Positions 24,469 through 32,904 of a stretch of DNA of 64,000 nt are shown here, one piece after another. How positions within the stretch are numbered: position 1 is the first letter of the stretch; every line of letters starts with the position of its first letter. Origin of the DNA: Sinisalibacter aestuarii (GTDB taxonomy: Bacteria; Pseudomonadota; Alphaproteobacteria; Rhodobacterales; Rhodobacteraceae); contig NZ_BROH01000015.1 of the NCBI RefSeq assembly GCF_027923545.1, forward strand, positions 1 through 64,000, written 5' to 3'. The position numbers and the translations under genes are program-made. A model generated the notes under the pieces. It made no database searches. It saw nothing but the letters and a program-made list of their open reading frames with translations, and was not told the DNA's origin.

Positions 24469-25083
24469 TCAGCTTACCACATACCAGTCGCGCCGGTGGT
24501 TGAAGGCGATCACCAGATTCAGCACCAGCGCGCCGAGCAGCGACCACAGCACCCGGTCGGGCGGCAGGATGAAGGCGGCGGCGGCAAACAGAGCTACGTC
24601 ATGCAGGATCTGGGTGAGCCCGGCGCGGATGCCGAACCGGTCCTGCAGGATCAGGGCGACGATGGAAACGCCGCCAAGGCTGCCGGAATGGCGAAACAGG
24701 CCAAGCAGGCCGACGCCGGCGGAAACGCCGAACAGCACCGCTGCCGCGCCGGGGTGGATGGCGCCCACATCGAAGAGCGGCTTCAGCGCCTCGGCGAGCA
24801 GCGAGACGAGGGTGACGGTGGCGAGGGATTTGAGGAAGAACACCCGGCCGCGCGCCTTGTAGGCCAGCGCGTAGAAGGGGATGTTGACGAGGAAGAAGGT
24901 CAGCCCGAAGGACCAGCCGCCGAGATAGGAGAGGATGAGCGCAAAGCCCGCCGTGCCGCCCGTCACCAGCCCCGCCGCGCGCAACAGGTGAATCCCCAGC
25001 GCCGCCTGCAGCGAGGCGACGAGCAGGCCCTGCACGTCTTCATGAACGGCATAATGCGGGGCGGTATTTGGGTCAGCAACCAT
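24469..25083 (-). CDS. YitT-family membrane protein (copy 1)
   Basis: A 204-residue inner-membrane protein with about five hydrophobic segments. LLRAAGLVTGGTAGFALILSY, GWSFGLTFFLVNIPFYALA and GLLGLFRHSGSLGG are typical of the YitT (DUF161) family. The product is clearly paralogous to the neighbouring copy 45 bases upstream: both have a GWSFGL block, an LFRHG/S block and a terminal NHRRDxY motif. No function is established for the alphaproteobacterial members. Confidence 0.87.
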   Translation of the reverse strand: MVADPNTAPHYAVHEDVQGLLVASLQAALGIHLLRAAGLVTGGTAGFALILSYLGGWSFGLTFFLVNIPFYALAYKARGRVFFLKSLATVTLVSLLAEALKPLFDVGAIHPGAAAVLFGVSAGVGLLGLFRHSGSLGGVSIVALILQDRFGIRAGLTQILHDVALFAAAAFILPPDRVLWSLLGALVLNLVIAFNHRRDWYVVS

Positions 25084-25128
25084 GACCCTTATATGCGCCT
25101 GCCGCGCGATCAGGTCAAGAGGGTTGAC

Positions 25129-25743
25129 CTACTGGGCGATGTAGCGGTCGCGCCGGTGGTTCATGGTGATGAGCAGGTTCAGCAGCACCGCGCCGGCCAG
25201 CGACCAGGCCACGACGGGGGCCGGGAAGATAAACACCGCGACGACGAAGACAATAAGGTCGAAGCCGAGCTGGATGATCCCGGCGCGGATGCCGGCCTTG
25301 TCCTGGATGTAAAGCGCGAGGATGCCGACGCCGCCCAGCGTGGCGCCGTGACGAAACAGCACCAGCAAGCCGGTGCCCGCCGTGATCCCGGCAAAGAGCG
25401 CGGCAAGGGCGGGATGCGACACATCGAGCGTGACGAACCGGCTCATGAGTTCGGTCAGGCCCGAGAGCAGCGCGACGGCAAGAAAGGTCTTCACGGTGAA
25501 GCGCCAGCCCATCCGGGCCAGCGCGAAGCCGTAGAAGGGCAGGTTGAGCAGGAAGAAGACCAGGCCGAAAGACCAGCCGGAGACATAGGAGAGCACCAGC
25601 GAAAGCCCGGCGATCTGCCCGGTGATCAGCCCCGATGCCTGCAGGAATTGCACCGAGAGCGCCACAAGCCCGGTGCCGGTGACGAAGGCCAGCGCGTCTT
25701 CGAGCTTGGTGTGCTGATCGGGCGGAGCGGAGAGAAGCAGCAT
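25129..25743 (-). CDS. YitT-family membrane protein (copy 2)
   Basis: A 204-residue membrane protein starting MLLLSAPPDQHTKLEDALAF, the same length as its downstream paralogue. GQIAGLSLVLSYVSGWSFGL, LPFYGFALARMGWR, LLVLFRHGATLGGVGILAL and NHRRDRYIAQ align with copy 1. The two presumably arose by tandem duplication and are co-transcribed. The frame is open for 40 codons further upstream, but that stretch is not membrane-like, so I use ATG 25743. Confidence 0.86.
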   Translation of the reverse strand: MLLLSAPPDQHTKLEDALAFVTGTGLVALSVQFLQASGLITGQIAGLSLVLSYVSGWSFGLVFFLLNLPFYGFALARMGWRFTVKTFLAVALLSGLTELMSRFVTLDVSHPALAALFAGITAGTGLLVLFRHGATLGGVGILALYIQDKAGIRAGIIQLGFDLIVFVVAVFIFPAPVVAWSLAGAVLLNLLITMNHRRDRYIAQ

Positions 25744-25813
25744 GGGGGCCTCGCGGGGGATGACGCGGGCCAGATAGCGCCGCGACGCAGAAAAGGCCAG
25801 CCCCGGAGGGCCG

Positions 25814-26143
25814 CTAATGCGGCGCGGTGCCCGAAAACAGGTGGATGACGAGGATGCCGCCAAGGATCATCGCCATCCCGGCGACGGCGGGCAGATCGAG
25901 CCGCTGGCCGAACACCACGAAGCCGATGGCGGCAATGAGCACGATGCCAAGCCCCGACCAGATCGCATAGGCGATGCCGACGGGCATGAACTTGAGCGCC
26001 CAGCCGAGCAGGGCAAAGCTGATCGCATAGGCGACGACCACCAGCGCCGACGGCGCGAGGCGGGTGAATTGCTGGCTCGCCTGCAGGGCGGTGGTGCCGA
26101 TGGTTTCGGCGACAACGGCGAAAAACAGGATGAGGTAGGGCAT
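25814..26143 (-). CDS. Small multidrug resistance (SMR) family transporter
   Basis: A 109-residue protein with four transmembrane helices. The essential proton/substrate Glu is in AVVAETIGTTALQAS, and AYAIWSGLGIVLIAAIGFVVFGQ is the SMR signature helix. It works as a dimer exchanging protons for cationic compounds. The EmrE/QacE branch seems more likely than SugE/Gdx, but specificity cannot be read with certainty. Confidence 0.9.
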   Translation of the reverse strand: MPYLILFFAVVAETIGTTALQASQQFTRLAPSALVVVAYAISFALLGWALKFMPVGIAYAIWSGLGIVLIAAIGFVVFGQRLDLPAVAGMAMILGGILVIHLFSGTAPH

Positions 26144-26238
26144 CGGCGGACTCGTCGGGATGAAACATTGGGGGAGGGCGGTGACGCCCGCGCCACGCTA
26201 GCCGCGCCGGTGGCGGAAGGCCAGCCCCGCCGTCTCGC

Positions 26239-26463
26239 TCAGCCCGCCCGGCTGCGGTAATGGTCGAGCACGTAAACCCGGATTGCTGAAGCGAGCCCGG
26301 CGGAGACGCCGCGCGCTTCGTCGATCTCGGCGGCGAGCTCGTTGATCCCCTTGCCCTGTTCCTCGGCGACGGCGCGGAAGGCATCCCAGAACGCATCTTC
26401 GAGCGACACGCTGGTGCGGTGGCCGCGCAGGGTCAGCGAATGCTTGCGGGGGCGGGCGGTCAT
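26239..26463 (-). CDS. Ribbon-helix-helix domain protein
   Basis: A 74-residue protein. HSLTLRGHRTSVSLEDAFWDAF and LAAEIDEARGVSAGLASAIRVYVLDHYR match the RHH_4 DNA-binding family. Its start overlaps the stop of the DUF4169 gene by 4 bases, so the two are translationally coupled. It may be a small regulator; its targets are unknown. Confidence 0.85.
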   Translation of the reverse strand: MTARPRKHSLTLRGHRTSVSLEDAFWDAFRAVAEEQGKGINELAAEIDEARGVSAGLASAIRVYVLDHYRSRAG

Positions 26464-26633
26464 TCTGTCTCGTGGCCCTCGTGATCGCGCCTGGCTTTCT
26501 CGGCCCGGGCGCGTTCCAGCTCTTTCTGCGCCTTGCTGCGCCCGAACTTCACCGCATTCTCATCGCCTTTGCGCGCCTTGTCGGCGCGGGCTTTCTGCTT
26601 GCGGAACCGGTTGAGGTTGGTGACCTTCGACAT
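26460..26633 (-). CDS. DUF4169-family small basic protein
   Basis: A 57-residue frame begins MSKVTNLNRFRKQKARADK at ATG 26631-26633 and ends at TGA 26460-26462. It is highly charged, with a predicted long helix (AQKELERARAEKARRDH), and matches the DUF4169 pattern found across alphaproteobacteria. It overlaps the downstream ribbon-helix-helix gene by ATGA. The role is unknown, but conserved pairing with an RHH protein suggests a joint function. Confidence 0.8.
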   Translation of the reverse strand: MSKVTNLNRFRKQKARADKARKGDENAVKFGRSKAQKELERARAEKARRDHEGHETE

Positions 26634-26723
26634 GGCCGCAGCATAGGCCCGAGCCGACGAGCGGACCAGTCCCGTTTCTCTTCTCTGTTCCGGAAATACC
26701 GCGGGGGTGAGCCCGGCACGGGC

Positions 26724-26742
26724 GAGGGGGCAGAGCCCCCTC
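26724..26742. terminator. GC-rich hairpin after fumC
   Basis: GAGGGGGC (26724-26731), loop AGA, GCCCCCTC (26735-26742) forms a perfect 8-bp stem 6 bases past the fumC stop. There is no T-run, so it may only stabilise the fumC 3' end or act with Rho. Confidence 0.5.
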
Positions 26743-26748
26743 TGCCGC

Positions 26749-28143
26749 TCAGCCCTTCGGGCCGATCATGTCTTCGGGCCGCACGATCCGGTCGAAGGTT
26801 TCGGCATCGACGAAGCCGAGCGCGATGGCCTCTTCCTTCAGCGTGGTGCCGTTCTTATGCGCGGTCTTGGCCACCTTGGTGGCGTTGTCGTAGCCGATGG
26901 TGGGGGCGAGGGCTGTGACCAGCATCAGGCTTTCCTTCATCAGCTTGTCGATCCGCGCCGCGTTGGCCTGAATGCCCGACAGCATCCGCTCGGTGAAGCT
27001 GTCGGCCACGTCGCCGAGAAGCTGGATCGACTGCAAGAGGTTATAGGCCATCATCGGGTTGTAGACGTTAAGCTCGAAATGGCCCTGCGATCCGGCGAAC
27101 TTGATCGCGGCGTCATTGCCCATCACATGGGCGGCGACTTGGGTCATCGCCTCGGCCTGGGTCGGGTTGACCTTGCCGGGCATGATCGAGGAGCCGGGCT
27201 CGTTTTCCGGCAGGATCAGCTCGCCGAGGCCCGAGCGCGGGCCGGAGCCGAGGAAGCGGATATCGTTGGCGATCTTGTACATGGCGCCGGCCATTGTGGC
27301 GAGCGCGCCGGAGAGGAACACCATCGCGTCATGCGCGGCCAGCGCCTCGAACTTGTTGGGCGCGGTGACGAAGGGCAGGCCGGTGATGCGCGCCATGTTG
27401 GCGGCCACGTCCTCGCCCCAGCCCGGCCGGGTGTTGAGCCCGGTGCCGACGGCGGTGCCGCCCTGGGCCAACTCGTAGATCCCCGGCATCGCCGCCTCGA
27501 TGCGCTTGATGCCATTGCGGATCTGCATCGCGTAGCCCGAGAATTCCTGGCCCAGCGTCAGCGGCGTGGCATCCTGCGTATGGGTGCGGCCGATCTTGAT
27601 GATATCGGCGAATTCGGCGGATTTGGCTTCCAGCCCGGCGGCGAGTTTGTCCAGCCCCGGCATCAGCACGTCGCGCACCGAGGTTGCGGCGGCGATATGC
27701 ATCGCGGTCGGGAAGGTGTCGTTCGACGATTGGCCCATATTGCAATGGTCGTTCGGGTGGACCGGATCTTTCGAGCCGATCACGCCGCCGAGGATCTCGA
27801 TGGCGCGGTTGGCGATCACCTCATTGGCGTTCATGTTCGATTGGGTGCCCGAGCCGGTCTGCCAGACGACGAGCGGGAAATTGTCGTCGAACCTGCCTTC
27901 GATCACCTCGCCGGCGGCGGCGATGATCGCATCGGCGATGGTCGCGTCCAGCGCGCCGGCCTCTTTATTGGCCTCGGCGCAGGCCTGCTTGATCACGCCA
28001 AGGGCGCGGATCACGGCGACGGGCTGTTTTTCCCAGCCGATCGGGAAATTCATCAGCGAACGCTGGGTCTGCGCCCCCCAGTATTTGTCGGCGGGCACCT
28101 CGAGGGGGCCGAAGCTGTCGGTTTCGGTGCGGGTCTTGGTCAT
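26749..28143 (-). CDS. fumC: Class II fumarate hydratase
   Basis: A 464-residue iron-independent fumarase that interconverts fumarate and malate in the TCA cycle. Diagnostic stretches are [18 protein letters not shown], the substrate-site [11 protein letters not shown], and the superfamily signature [16 protein letters not shown] 28143 ([10 protein letters not shown]) follows GGGAGG at good spacing; the longer frame to 28170 lacks support. It is monocistronic. Confidence 0.97.
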   Translation of the reverse strand: MTKTRTETDSFGPLEVPADKYWGAQTQRSLMNFPIGWEKQPVAVIRALGVIKQACAEANKEAGALDATIADAIIAAAGEVIEGRFDDNFPLVVWQTGSGTQSNMNANEVIANRAIEILGGVIGSKDPVHPNDHCNMGQSSNDTFPTAMHIAAATSVRDVLMPGLDKLAAGLEAKSAEFADIIKIGRTHTQDATPLTLGQEFSGYAMQIRNGIKRIEAAMPGIYELAQGGTAVGTGLNTRPGWGEDVAANMARITGLPFVTAPNKFEALAAHDAMVFLSGALATMAGAMYKIANDIRFLGSGPRSGLGELILPENEPGSSIMPGKVNPTQAEAMTQVAAHVMGNDAAIKFAGSQGHFELNVYNPMMAYNLLQSIQLLGDVADSFTERMLSGIQANAARIDKLMKESLMLVTALAPTIGYDNATKVAKTAHKNGTTLKEEAIALGFVDAETFDRIVRPEDMIGPKG

Positions 28144-28220
28144 CGGGGCCTCCCATGTATACACTTGCATGCCGTTTAACGCCCCAAAGGGCGCGGCGCA
28201 ATCGCGGGTAACGCTAACGG

Positions 28221-28697
28221 CTATTTGCGGAAGCTGTCGAGGCGGACGACGTCGGCATCTTTCTTGTCGCCGCTCTGGTCGGGCGTGGCATCGCCGCCGG
28301 CGGGCGGCAGCGGATCGTCGCCATCTTCCCCGGCCTCGTCGCTCTCCTGCGTCTCGAACCGCAGGCCGAACTCGACGGAGGGGTCGACAAAGGTGCGGAT
28401 CGCGTCGAACGGGATGTACATCCGCTCGGGATTGTTGCCGAAATTGAGGGTGATGGCAAAGCCGTCCTCATCGACGTCGAGATCCTCGAACCAGTGCTGC
28501 ATGACCACGGTCATATCCTCGGGAAAGCGGTCCGACAGCCAGTCGGCCAGCTCCACGTCCGGGTGGCCGGTATCGAAGGAGATGAAGAAATGATGCGCGC
28601 CGGGCAGGCCGTTCTCGGCCACATCGGACAAGACCCGGCGGATCAGGCCACGCATGGCATCATGCATCAGGTTGCCGTAATCAATCGAACGCGACAT
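28221..28697 (-). CDS. sspB: SspB-like ClpXP adaptor protein
   Basis: A 158-residue protein starting [23 protein letters not shown], the alphaproteobacterial SspB family. It has the substrate-binding core ([57 protein letters not shown]), a disordered acidic linker and a C-terminal ClpX-binding-like tail ending VVRLDSFRK. It should deliver ssrA-tagged proteins to ClpXP. It sits right beside ssrA, whose tag it would recognise. Confidence 0.87.
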   Translation of the reverse strand: MSRSIDYGNLMHDAMRGLIRRVLSDVAENGLPGAHHFFISFDTGHPDVELADWLSDRFPEDMTVVMQHWFEDLDVDEDGFAITLNFGNNPERMYIPFDAIRTFVDPSVEFGLRFETQESDEAGEDGDDPLPPAGGDATPDQSGDKKDADVVRLDSFRK

Positions 28698-28769
28698 CGC
28701 GAATTCCCGGGGCAGCTTTGCCCTCACCATAAGGGATTCGGATGCGAAGAAAAGGGCATGCGTGGATGT

Positions 28770-29088
28770 GGGGGGAAGTGCAGGCTTCTGTTGCCAGGTG
28801 CCTGCGAACCCCGCCTTACGCGGCTAGGCGCAAGGGCTTAAGTTTCGATCTTCCGCACCGCTTAGGCGGCGAGGGCGATCGGAGCACGATTGTCGTTGGC
28901 AATTATGCTTTTCGGACCGATAACGGTGGTACCTCACCGGGACAAAGCTAACCCTTTTAGACGTTCGTCGATCCTGTTTCGGCCCCATGTCCCCCCAACG
29001 AAGGGTGATTGGTGGAGCCGCCGGGTACCGCCCCCGGGTCCGATCCGCTTATTACGAGCGCGTTTATGTCCATAGCCGGTTGCCCGGC
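28770..29088 (-). ncRNA. ssrA: Circularly permuted two-piece tmRNA
   Basis: Read on the minus strand, the acceptor piece comes first and ends GGCTCCACCA after a T-arm (CCGGG/CCCGG). A short intervening segment follows, then the coding piece starting GGGGCCGAAACAGGATCGAC. GGGGCCG pairs with CGGCTCC to rebuild the acceptor stem. The tag frame at 28862-28900 encodes ANDNRAPIALAA and a stop. This permuted order is the known alphaproteobacterial arrangement. A hairpin GCAGGC/GCCTGC near 28784-28809 closes the 3' side. The outer ends are approximate. Confidence 0.92.
28862..28900 (-). other. tmRNA tag-peptide reading frame
   Basis: On the minus strand these 39 bases read ANDNRAPIALAA followed by TAA. 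The Ala-Ala end is the degron recognised by ClpXP and by the SspB-like adaptor encoded next door. Confidence 0.93.
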
Positions 29089-29094
29089 AGGGGG

Positions 29095-29123
29095 AATATA
29101 GGGGGTGGGGCGGCGGCTGTGAA
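29095..29123 (-). promoter_or_regulatory. Sigma-70-type promoter of ssrA
   Basis: On the minus strand, TTCACA (29118-29123) and TATATT (29095-29100) are separated by exactly 17 bases. This places the transcription start close to 29088, just ahead of the acceptor piece. Confidence 0.7.
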
Positions 29124-29144
29124 GGGGCAGCCCGCCGGTGGAAC

Positions 29145-29193
29145 GCCGAAATCTTACTAAGATTTCGGCCCGGTTTCTTAGAAAGAAACCGGG
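29145..29193. repeat. Two back-to-back 11-bp hairpins
   Basis: GCCGAAATCTT/AAGATTTCGGC (29145-29155 and 29159-29169) and CCCGGTTTCTT/AAGAAACCGGG (29169-29179 and 29183-29193) are both perfect 11-bp stems with 3-base loops. They share one base at the junction. The stop codon of the minus-strand gene ending at 29178 lies inside the second hairpin. No T-run follows on either strand. Confidence 0.85.
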
Positions 29194-29459
29194 ATCTGAA
29201 GCTCGGTGGAAAAGAGCGGCCGCACCGCCGCGCGCTTGCAGAAGATCACCACCTGACCGGAGTTTTCCACCGCCCGATAGCCGCGCCGCTCGATCTCGGC
29301 GCGAAACAGCGCCCAGCCGGCATAGCGCTCGATATCGCGCGCCTTGCGCTGGATCACCTCGCCGCGTTGCGCGGCTTTCGACGCAAAGAGCGCGTCGAGC
29401 CAGCCTTGCGGCGTGAGGGGGGGAGCATTGGGCCTGTCCATGCCGCGACGATCGCTCAT
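29178..29459 (-). CDS. Conserved-looking hypothetical protein
   Basis: A 93-residue protein starting MSDRRGMDRP. The stretch PQGWLDALFASKAAQRGEVIQRKARDIERYAGWALFRAEIERRGY looks like a compact alpha/beta protein, followed by RAVENSGQVVIFCKRAAVR. I recall similar small proteins in Rhodobacteraceae but no function. It is divergent from acuI, with a CtrA-like box between them. ATG 29441 (MDRPNAPP) is an alternative start. The stop codon lies in a hairpin. Confidence 0.65.
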   Translation of the reverse strand: MSDRRGMDRPNAPPLTPQGWLDALFASKAAQRGEVIQRKARDIERYAGWALFRAEIERRGYRAVENSGQVVIFCKRAAVRPLFSTELQIPVSF

Positions 29460-29464
29460 TGCGG

Positions 29465-29480
29465 TTAATTGCCGGTTAAC
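29465..29480. promoter_or_regulatory. CtrA-like box between a small gene and acuI
   Basis: TTAA (29465-29468), 7 bases, TTAAC (29476-29480) matches TTAA-N7-TTAA(C). It is 6 bases from the start of the minus-strand small gene and 59 from acuI, so it could serve either. Confidence 0.45.
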
Positions 29481-29538
29481 AGACTTCATTTCCGCGCCCC
29501 TGCGCTCTATCAGTGGCAAAACGGATCGGGAGGGCCGC

Positions 29539-30531
29539 ATGTTCAAAGCACTTATTCTGGAACAGGACGCCGAGGGGCTGGCCAGCGCCAGCATCCGCGA
29601 GATCGGTGAAGACCGGTTGCCGGCGGGCGACGTGACCGTTGCCGTCGAGTATTCCACGGTGAATTACAAGGACGGGCTCTGCCTTTCGCCCAAGGGCGGC
29701 GGGCTGGTGCGCAACTACCCCCATGTTGGTGGGATCGACTTTGCCGGCACCGTCGAAGCCTCCGACGACGCCCGCTACAAGCCCGGCGACAAGGTCGTGC
29801 TGACCGGCTGGCGGGTGGGCGAGGTGCATTGGGGCGGCTATGCCCAGAAGGCGCGGGTGAAGGCCGATTGGCTGGTGCCGCTGCCCGAGGGGCTGACCAC
29901 GGCTCAGGCGATGGCGGTGGGCACCGCCGGGTTCACCGCGATGCTGGCGGTGATGGCGCTTGAAGATCACGGGCTAAGCCCCGAGAAAGGCGAAGTTCTC
30001 GTCACCGGCGCGGCGGGCGGCGTCGGCTCGGTGGCCACCGCGATCCTGGCCAATCTCGGCTATGAGGTGGCGGGTGTGACCGGGCGGCCGGAACAGGAAG
30101 GCTATCTCAGGGGCCTGGGCGCGGCGCGGATCGTTCCGCGCGCCGACCTCGCCGAGACCGTGAAGCGCCCGCTGGAAACCGAGACCTGGGCGGGCTGTGT
30201 CGATGCCGTGGGCGGGGCAATGCTGGCGCGGGTGCTGGGGCAGATGAAATACGGTGCCTCCGTCGCTGCTGTCGGCCTTGCGGGCGGCGCGGCGCTGCCG
30301 GCGACGGTGGTGCCCTTCCTGCTGCGCGGGGTGAACCTGCTCGGCATCGATTCGGTGATGCAGCCGGTGGAGAACCGCAAACGCGCCTGGGCGCGGGTGG
30401 CGCGCGATCTGCCGATCGACAAGCTCGAAGCAATGGTCCAGCCCGCAACGCTGGCCGATCTGCCCGCGCTCGGCGCGGCAATTTTGAAAGGCCAGGTCAA
30501 GGGCCGTGTGGTTGTCGACGTGAACGCCTGA
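29539..30531 (+). CDS. acuI: Acrylyl-CoA reductase (AcuI/YhdH family)
   Basis: A 330-residue medium-chain NADPH-dependent reductase lacking zinc ligands. It starts MFKALILEQDAEGLASASI, with YKDGLCLSPKGGGLVRNYPHVGGIDFAG typical of AcuI/YhdH, and a nucleotide-binding TGAAGGVGSVATAIL. AcuI reduces toxic acryloyl-CoA to propionyl-CoA in DMSP and acrylate metabolism. GGGAGGG precedes ATG 29539. A hairpin terminator follows. A BCCT carrier of the DMSP/betaine class is encoded 0.7 kb downstream. Confidence 0.88.
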   Translation: MFKALILEQDAEGLASASIREIGEDRLPAGDVTVAVEYSTVNYKDGLCLSPKGGGLVRNYPHVGGIDFAGTVEASDDARYKPGDKVVLTGWRVGEVHWGGYAQKARVKADWLVPLPEGLTTAQAMAVGTAGFTAMLAVMALEDHGLSPEKGEVLVTGAAGGVGSVATAILANLGYEVAGVTGRPEQEGYLRGLGAARIVPRADLAETVKRPLETETWAGCVDAVGGAMLARVLGQMKYGASVAAVGLAGGAALPATVVPFLLRGVNLLGIDSVMQPVENRKRAWARVARDLPIDKLEAMVQPATLADLPALGAAILKGQVKGRVVVDVNA

Positions 30532-30540
30532 CCGGAGACA

Positions 30541-30565
30541 AAAGCGACCCTGAATGTCGCTTTTT
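30541..30565 (+). terminator. Terminator of acuI
   Basis: AAAGCGAC (30541-30548), a 7-base loop, then GTCGCTTTTT (30556-30565) forms an 8-bp stem ending in a T-run, 10 bases after the acuI stop. Confidence 0.85.
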
Positions 30566-30746
30566 GGAAATTTTTCGCCGCAGACCTTTGCGGATCGCTC
30601 AAAAAATGGGCTAGCCTCGATGCAAGGGCGGACGTGATGCAGGCCCGCTGCATCGCCCCCCGAAGCCAAAACGACGCGAGGGGACCGACCCGCGCGACGC
30701 CAGGGCGTCCCGAGGGCTGATCCACCCCGCGCAGAGGGGAGAGATC

Positions 30747-31163
30747 ATGTTCCGACACATCATGGTGCCGGTCGATCTGGCGCATGAAGAGCGGCTGGGG
30801 CACGCGCTGAGCGTCGCCGCCGACCTTGCCAGGCACTGGAGCGCCCGGGTCACCTATGTGGGGGTGGGTACCAATACGCCCGGCGTCCTGGCCCATACGC
30901 CCGAGGAATACACAGCCCGGCTCGCCGCCTTCGCGCAGGCACAGGGCGTTGCCCACGGGATCGAGGCGGCGGCGCATGCCACCATCGCCCATGACCCGAC
31001 AACCGATCTGGACGATGCGCTGTTGCGCGCGGTCGACGAGACCGGGGCCGATCTCGTGGTGATGCAAAGCCATATCCCGGGGCTGATGGACTACGTCTGG
31101 CCCTCCAATGGCGGCAAGATCGCCGGTCATGCCAGCGCCTCGGTTCTGGTGGTGCGCGGCTGA
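30747..31163 (+). CDS. Universal stress protein (UspA family)
   Basis: A 138-residue UspA-fold protein: MFRHIMVPVDLAHEERLGHAL, TGADLVVMQSHIPGLMDYVW and the C-terminal KIAGHASASVLVVRG. The usual nucleotide-binding G-x2-G-x9-GS loop is partly altered here (SNGGKIAGHASAS). GAGGGGAGAG precedes the start. It lies 46 bases upstream of the BCCT carrier gene, so it is likely co-transcribed and may modulate the transporter, as Usp partners do for some osmolyte carriers. Confidence 0.9.
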   Translation: MFRHIMVPVDLAHEERLGHALSVAADLARHWSARVTYVGVGTNTPGVLAHTPEEYTARLAAFAQAQGVAHGIEAAAHATIAHDPTTDLDDALLRAVDETGADLVVMQSHIPGLMDYVWPSNGGKIAGHASASVLVVRG

Positions 31164-31209
31164 GCCCGCGCGAGACAATTCAAGAGTAGCCAGGGAGAAG
31201 GAGATCGCG

Positions 31210-32847
31210 ATGAGCGACACAGACAGCCAGGGCATACCCGCACCAGAGGGACACGCCCAGATCATCGAGACCGAGTACGAGATCGGTCAGGACAATATCG
31301 AAACCTCGATCGGGCCTTTCGGCCTCGACATTCACAACCCCGTCTTCCTGATTTCGGGGCTCGCGATCATCGCCTTCGTGTTCTACGCGCTGGCGCTGCC
31401 GGAGCAGGCCGAGGCCTTCTTCGGCTGGTTGCGCCCGGCGATCACCGCTCAGTTCGACTGGTTCTTCCTCGGTGCGGCCGACATCTTCGTGCTGTTCTGC
31501 CTGTTCCTGATCGTCAGTCCATGGGGCGGGGTGCGGCTGGGCGGGGCCGATGCGCGGCCCGATTACAGCTATATCGGCTGGTTTGCGATGCTGTTTGCCG
31601 CCGGCATGGGGATTGGCCTCATGTTCTACGGCGTGTCCGAACCGATGAGCCATTTTTCCACCGCGCTCGGCGGGGTCACCGAGGAGGGCGGCGTGCGCAC
31701 CGACTGGGCGCCGCTTGGCGCGGCGGCGGGCAACGAGGCCGAGGCGATCCGGCTGGGCATGGCGGCGACGATCTTCCACTGGGGCCTGCACCCCTGGGCG
31801 ATCTATGCCGTGGTGGCCCTGGCTCTGGCTTTGTTCAGCTATAACAAGGGCCTGCCGCTCACCATTCGCTCGGCCTTCTACCCGATCTTCGGCGACCGCG
31901 TCTGGGGCTGGGTCGGCCATGTGATCGACACGCTGGCGGTGTTCGCCACGCTGTTTGGTCTTGCCACGTCGCTCGGCTTCGGCGCGACGCAGGCCAATGC
32001 CGGGCTCAACATGCTGTTCGGCATTCCGGTGGGGCCGACCACGGAGGTGATCCTGATCACCGCCATCACCTCGGTGGCGCTGATCTCGGTGGTGCGCGGG
32101 CTCGACGGTGGGGTCAAGGTGCTCTCCGAGATCAATATGGGGCTGGCCTTCCTGCTGCTCGCCTTCGTGCTGCTGGCCGGGCCGACGCTCGCCATTCTCA
32201 CCGGCTTCGGCTCCAGCCTCGTCGCCTATATCGAGTATCTGCCGGCGCTCGCCAACCCGGTGGGCCGCGAAGACCTGAACTTCTCGCAAGGCTGGACGGC
32301 CTTCTACTGGGCCTGGTGGATCTCCTGGTCGCCCTTCGTGGGCATGTTCATCGCCCGCGTCAGCCGGGGCCGCAGCGTGCGCGAATTCATCATCGCCGTG
32401 CTGCTGGTGCCCTCGCTCGTCTGCGTGCTCTGGATGACCGTTTTCGGCGGCACCGCGATCCAGCAATATGTGCAGACCGGCTATGAGGCGGTGATGAACG
32501 CGCCGCTGGAGCTGAAGCTTTTCGAGATGCTGAAGGAACTGCCGCTCACCGCGATCACCTCGTTTGTCGGGATCATCCTCGTGGTGGTGTTCTTCGTCAC
32601 CTCGTCGGATTCCGGCTCGCTGGTGATCGACACGATCACCGCCGGCGGCAAGGTCGACGCGCCGGTGCCGCAGCGGGTGTTCTGGGCGATCTTCGAGGGC
32701 GCCGTGGCGATCGCGCTGTTGCTCGGCGGCGGGCTTTCGAGCCTTCAGGCAATGGTGATCTCCACCGGACTGCCGTTCACGCTGGTGCTCTTGCTGATGT
32801 GCTGGGCGATCATCCGCGGGCTTCAGGCCGAGAAACGCGGGGCGTAA
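31210..32847 (+). CDS. BCCT-family osmolyte transporter
   Basis: A 545-residue carrier with about 12 transmembrane helices. The family signatures are GMGIGLMFYGVSEPMSHF, the aromatic-rich FYWAWWISWSPFVGMFIARVSRGRS, and VTSSDSGSLVIDTITAGG. Substrates of the family are choline, glycine betaine, carnitine or DMSP, driven by H+ or Na+. The N-terminal 45 residues are polar and cytoplasmic. The upstream usp gene and nearby acuI make DMSP or betaine plausible. A strong terminator follows. Confidence 0.93.
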   Translation: MSDTDSQGIPAPEGHAQIIETEYEIGQDNIETSIGPFGLDIHNPVFLISGLAIIAFVFYALALPEQAEAFFGWLRPAITAQFDWFFLGAADIFVLFCLFLIVSPWGGVRLGGADARPDYSYIGWFAMLFAAGMGIGLMFYGVSEPMSHFSTALGGVTEEGGVRTDWAPLGAAAGNEAEAIRLGMAATIFHWGLHPWAIYAVVALALALFSYNKGLPLTIRSAFYPIFGDRVWGWVGHVIDTLAVFATLFGLATSLGFGATQANAGLNMLFGIPVGPTTEVILITAITSVALISVVRGLDGGVKVLSEINMGLAFLLLAFVLLAGPTLAILTGFGSSLVAYIEYLPALANPVGREDLNFSQGWTAFYWAWWISWSPFVGMFIARVSRGRSVREFIIAVLLVPSLVCVLWMTVFGGTAIQQYVQTGYEAVMNAPLELKLFEMLKELPLTAITSFVGIILVVVFFVTSSDSGSLVIDTITAGGKVDAPVPQRVFWAIFEGAVAIALLLGGGLSSLQAMVISTGLPFTLVLLLMCWAIIRGLQAEKRGA

Positions 32848-32852
32848 AACAG

Positions 32853-32887
32853 CGCCCGCCCGCGGCGTTTCCGCGGGCGGGCGTTTT
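32853..32887 (+). terminator. Terminator of the BCCT gene
   Basis: CGCCCGCCCGCGG (32853-32865), a 5-base loop and CCGCGGGCGGGCG (32871-32883) form a perfect 13-bp stem followed by TTTT. It separates the BCCT gene from the convergent hsp20. Confidence 0.9.
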
Positions 32888-32904
32888 CGTGCCGTATCAG
32901 TCCG

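Noticed and set aside
28742-29075. Short forward open frames across 28.7-29.1 kb
   Set aside because: They lie on the structured tmRNA gene and in the wrong orientation; tag and acceptor features explain the sequence.
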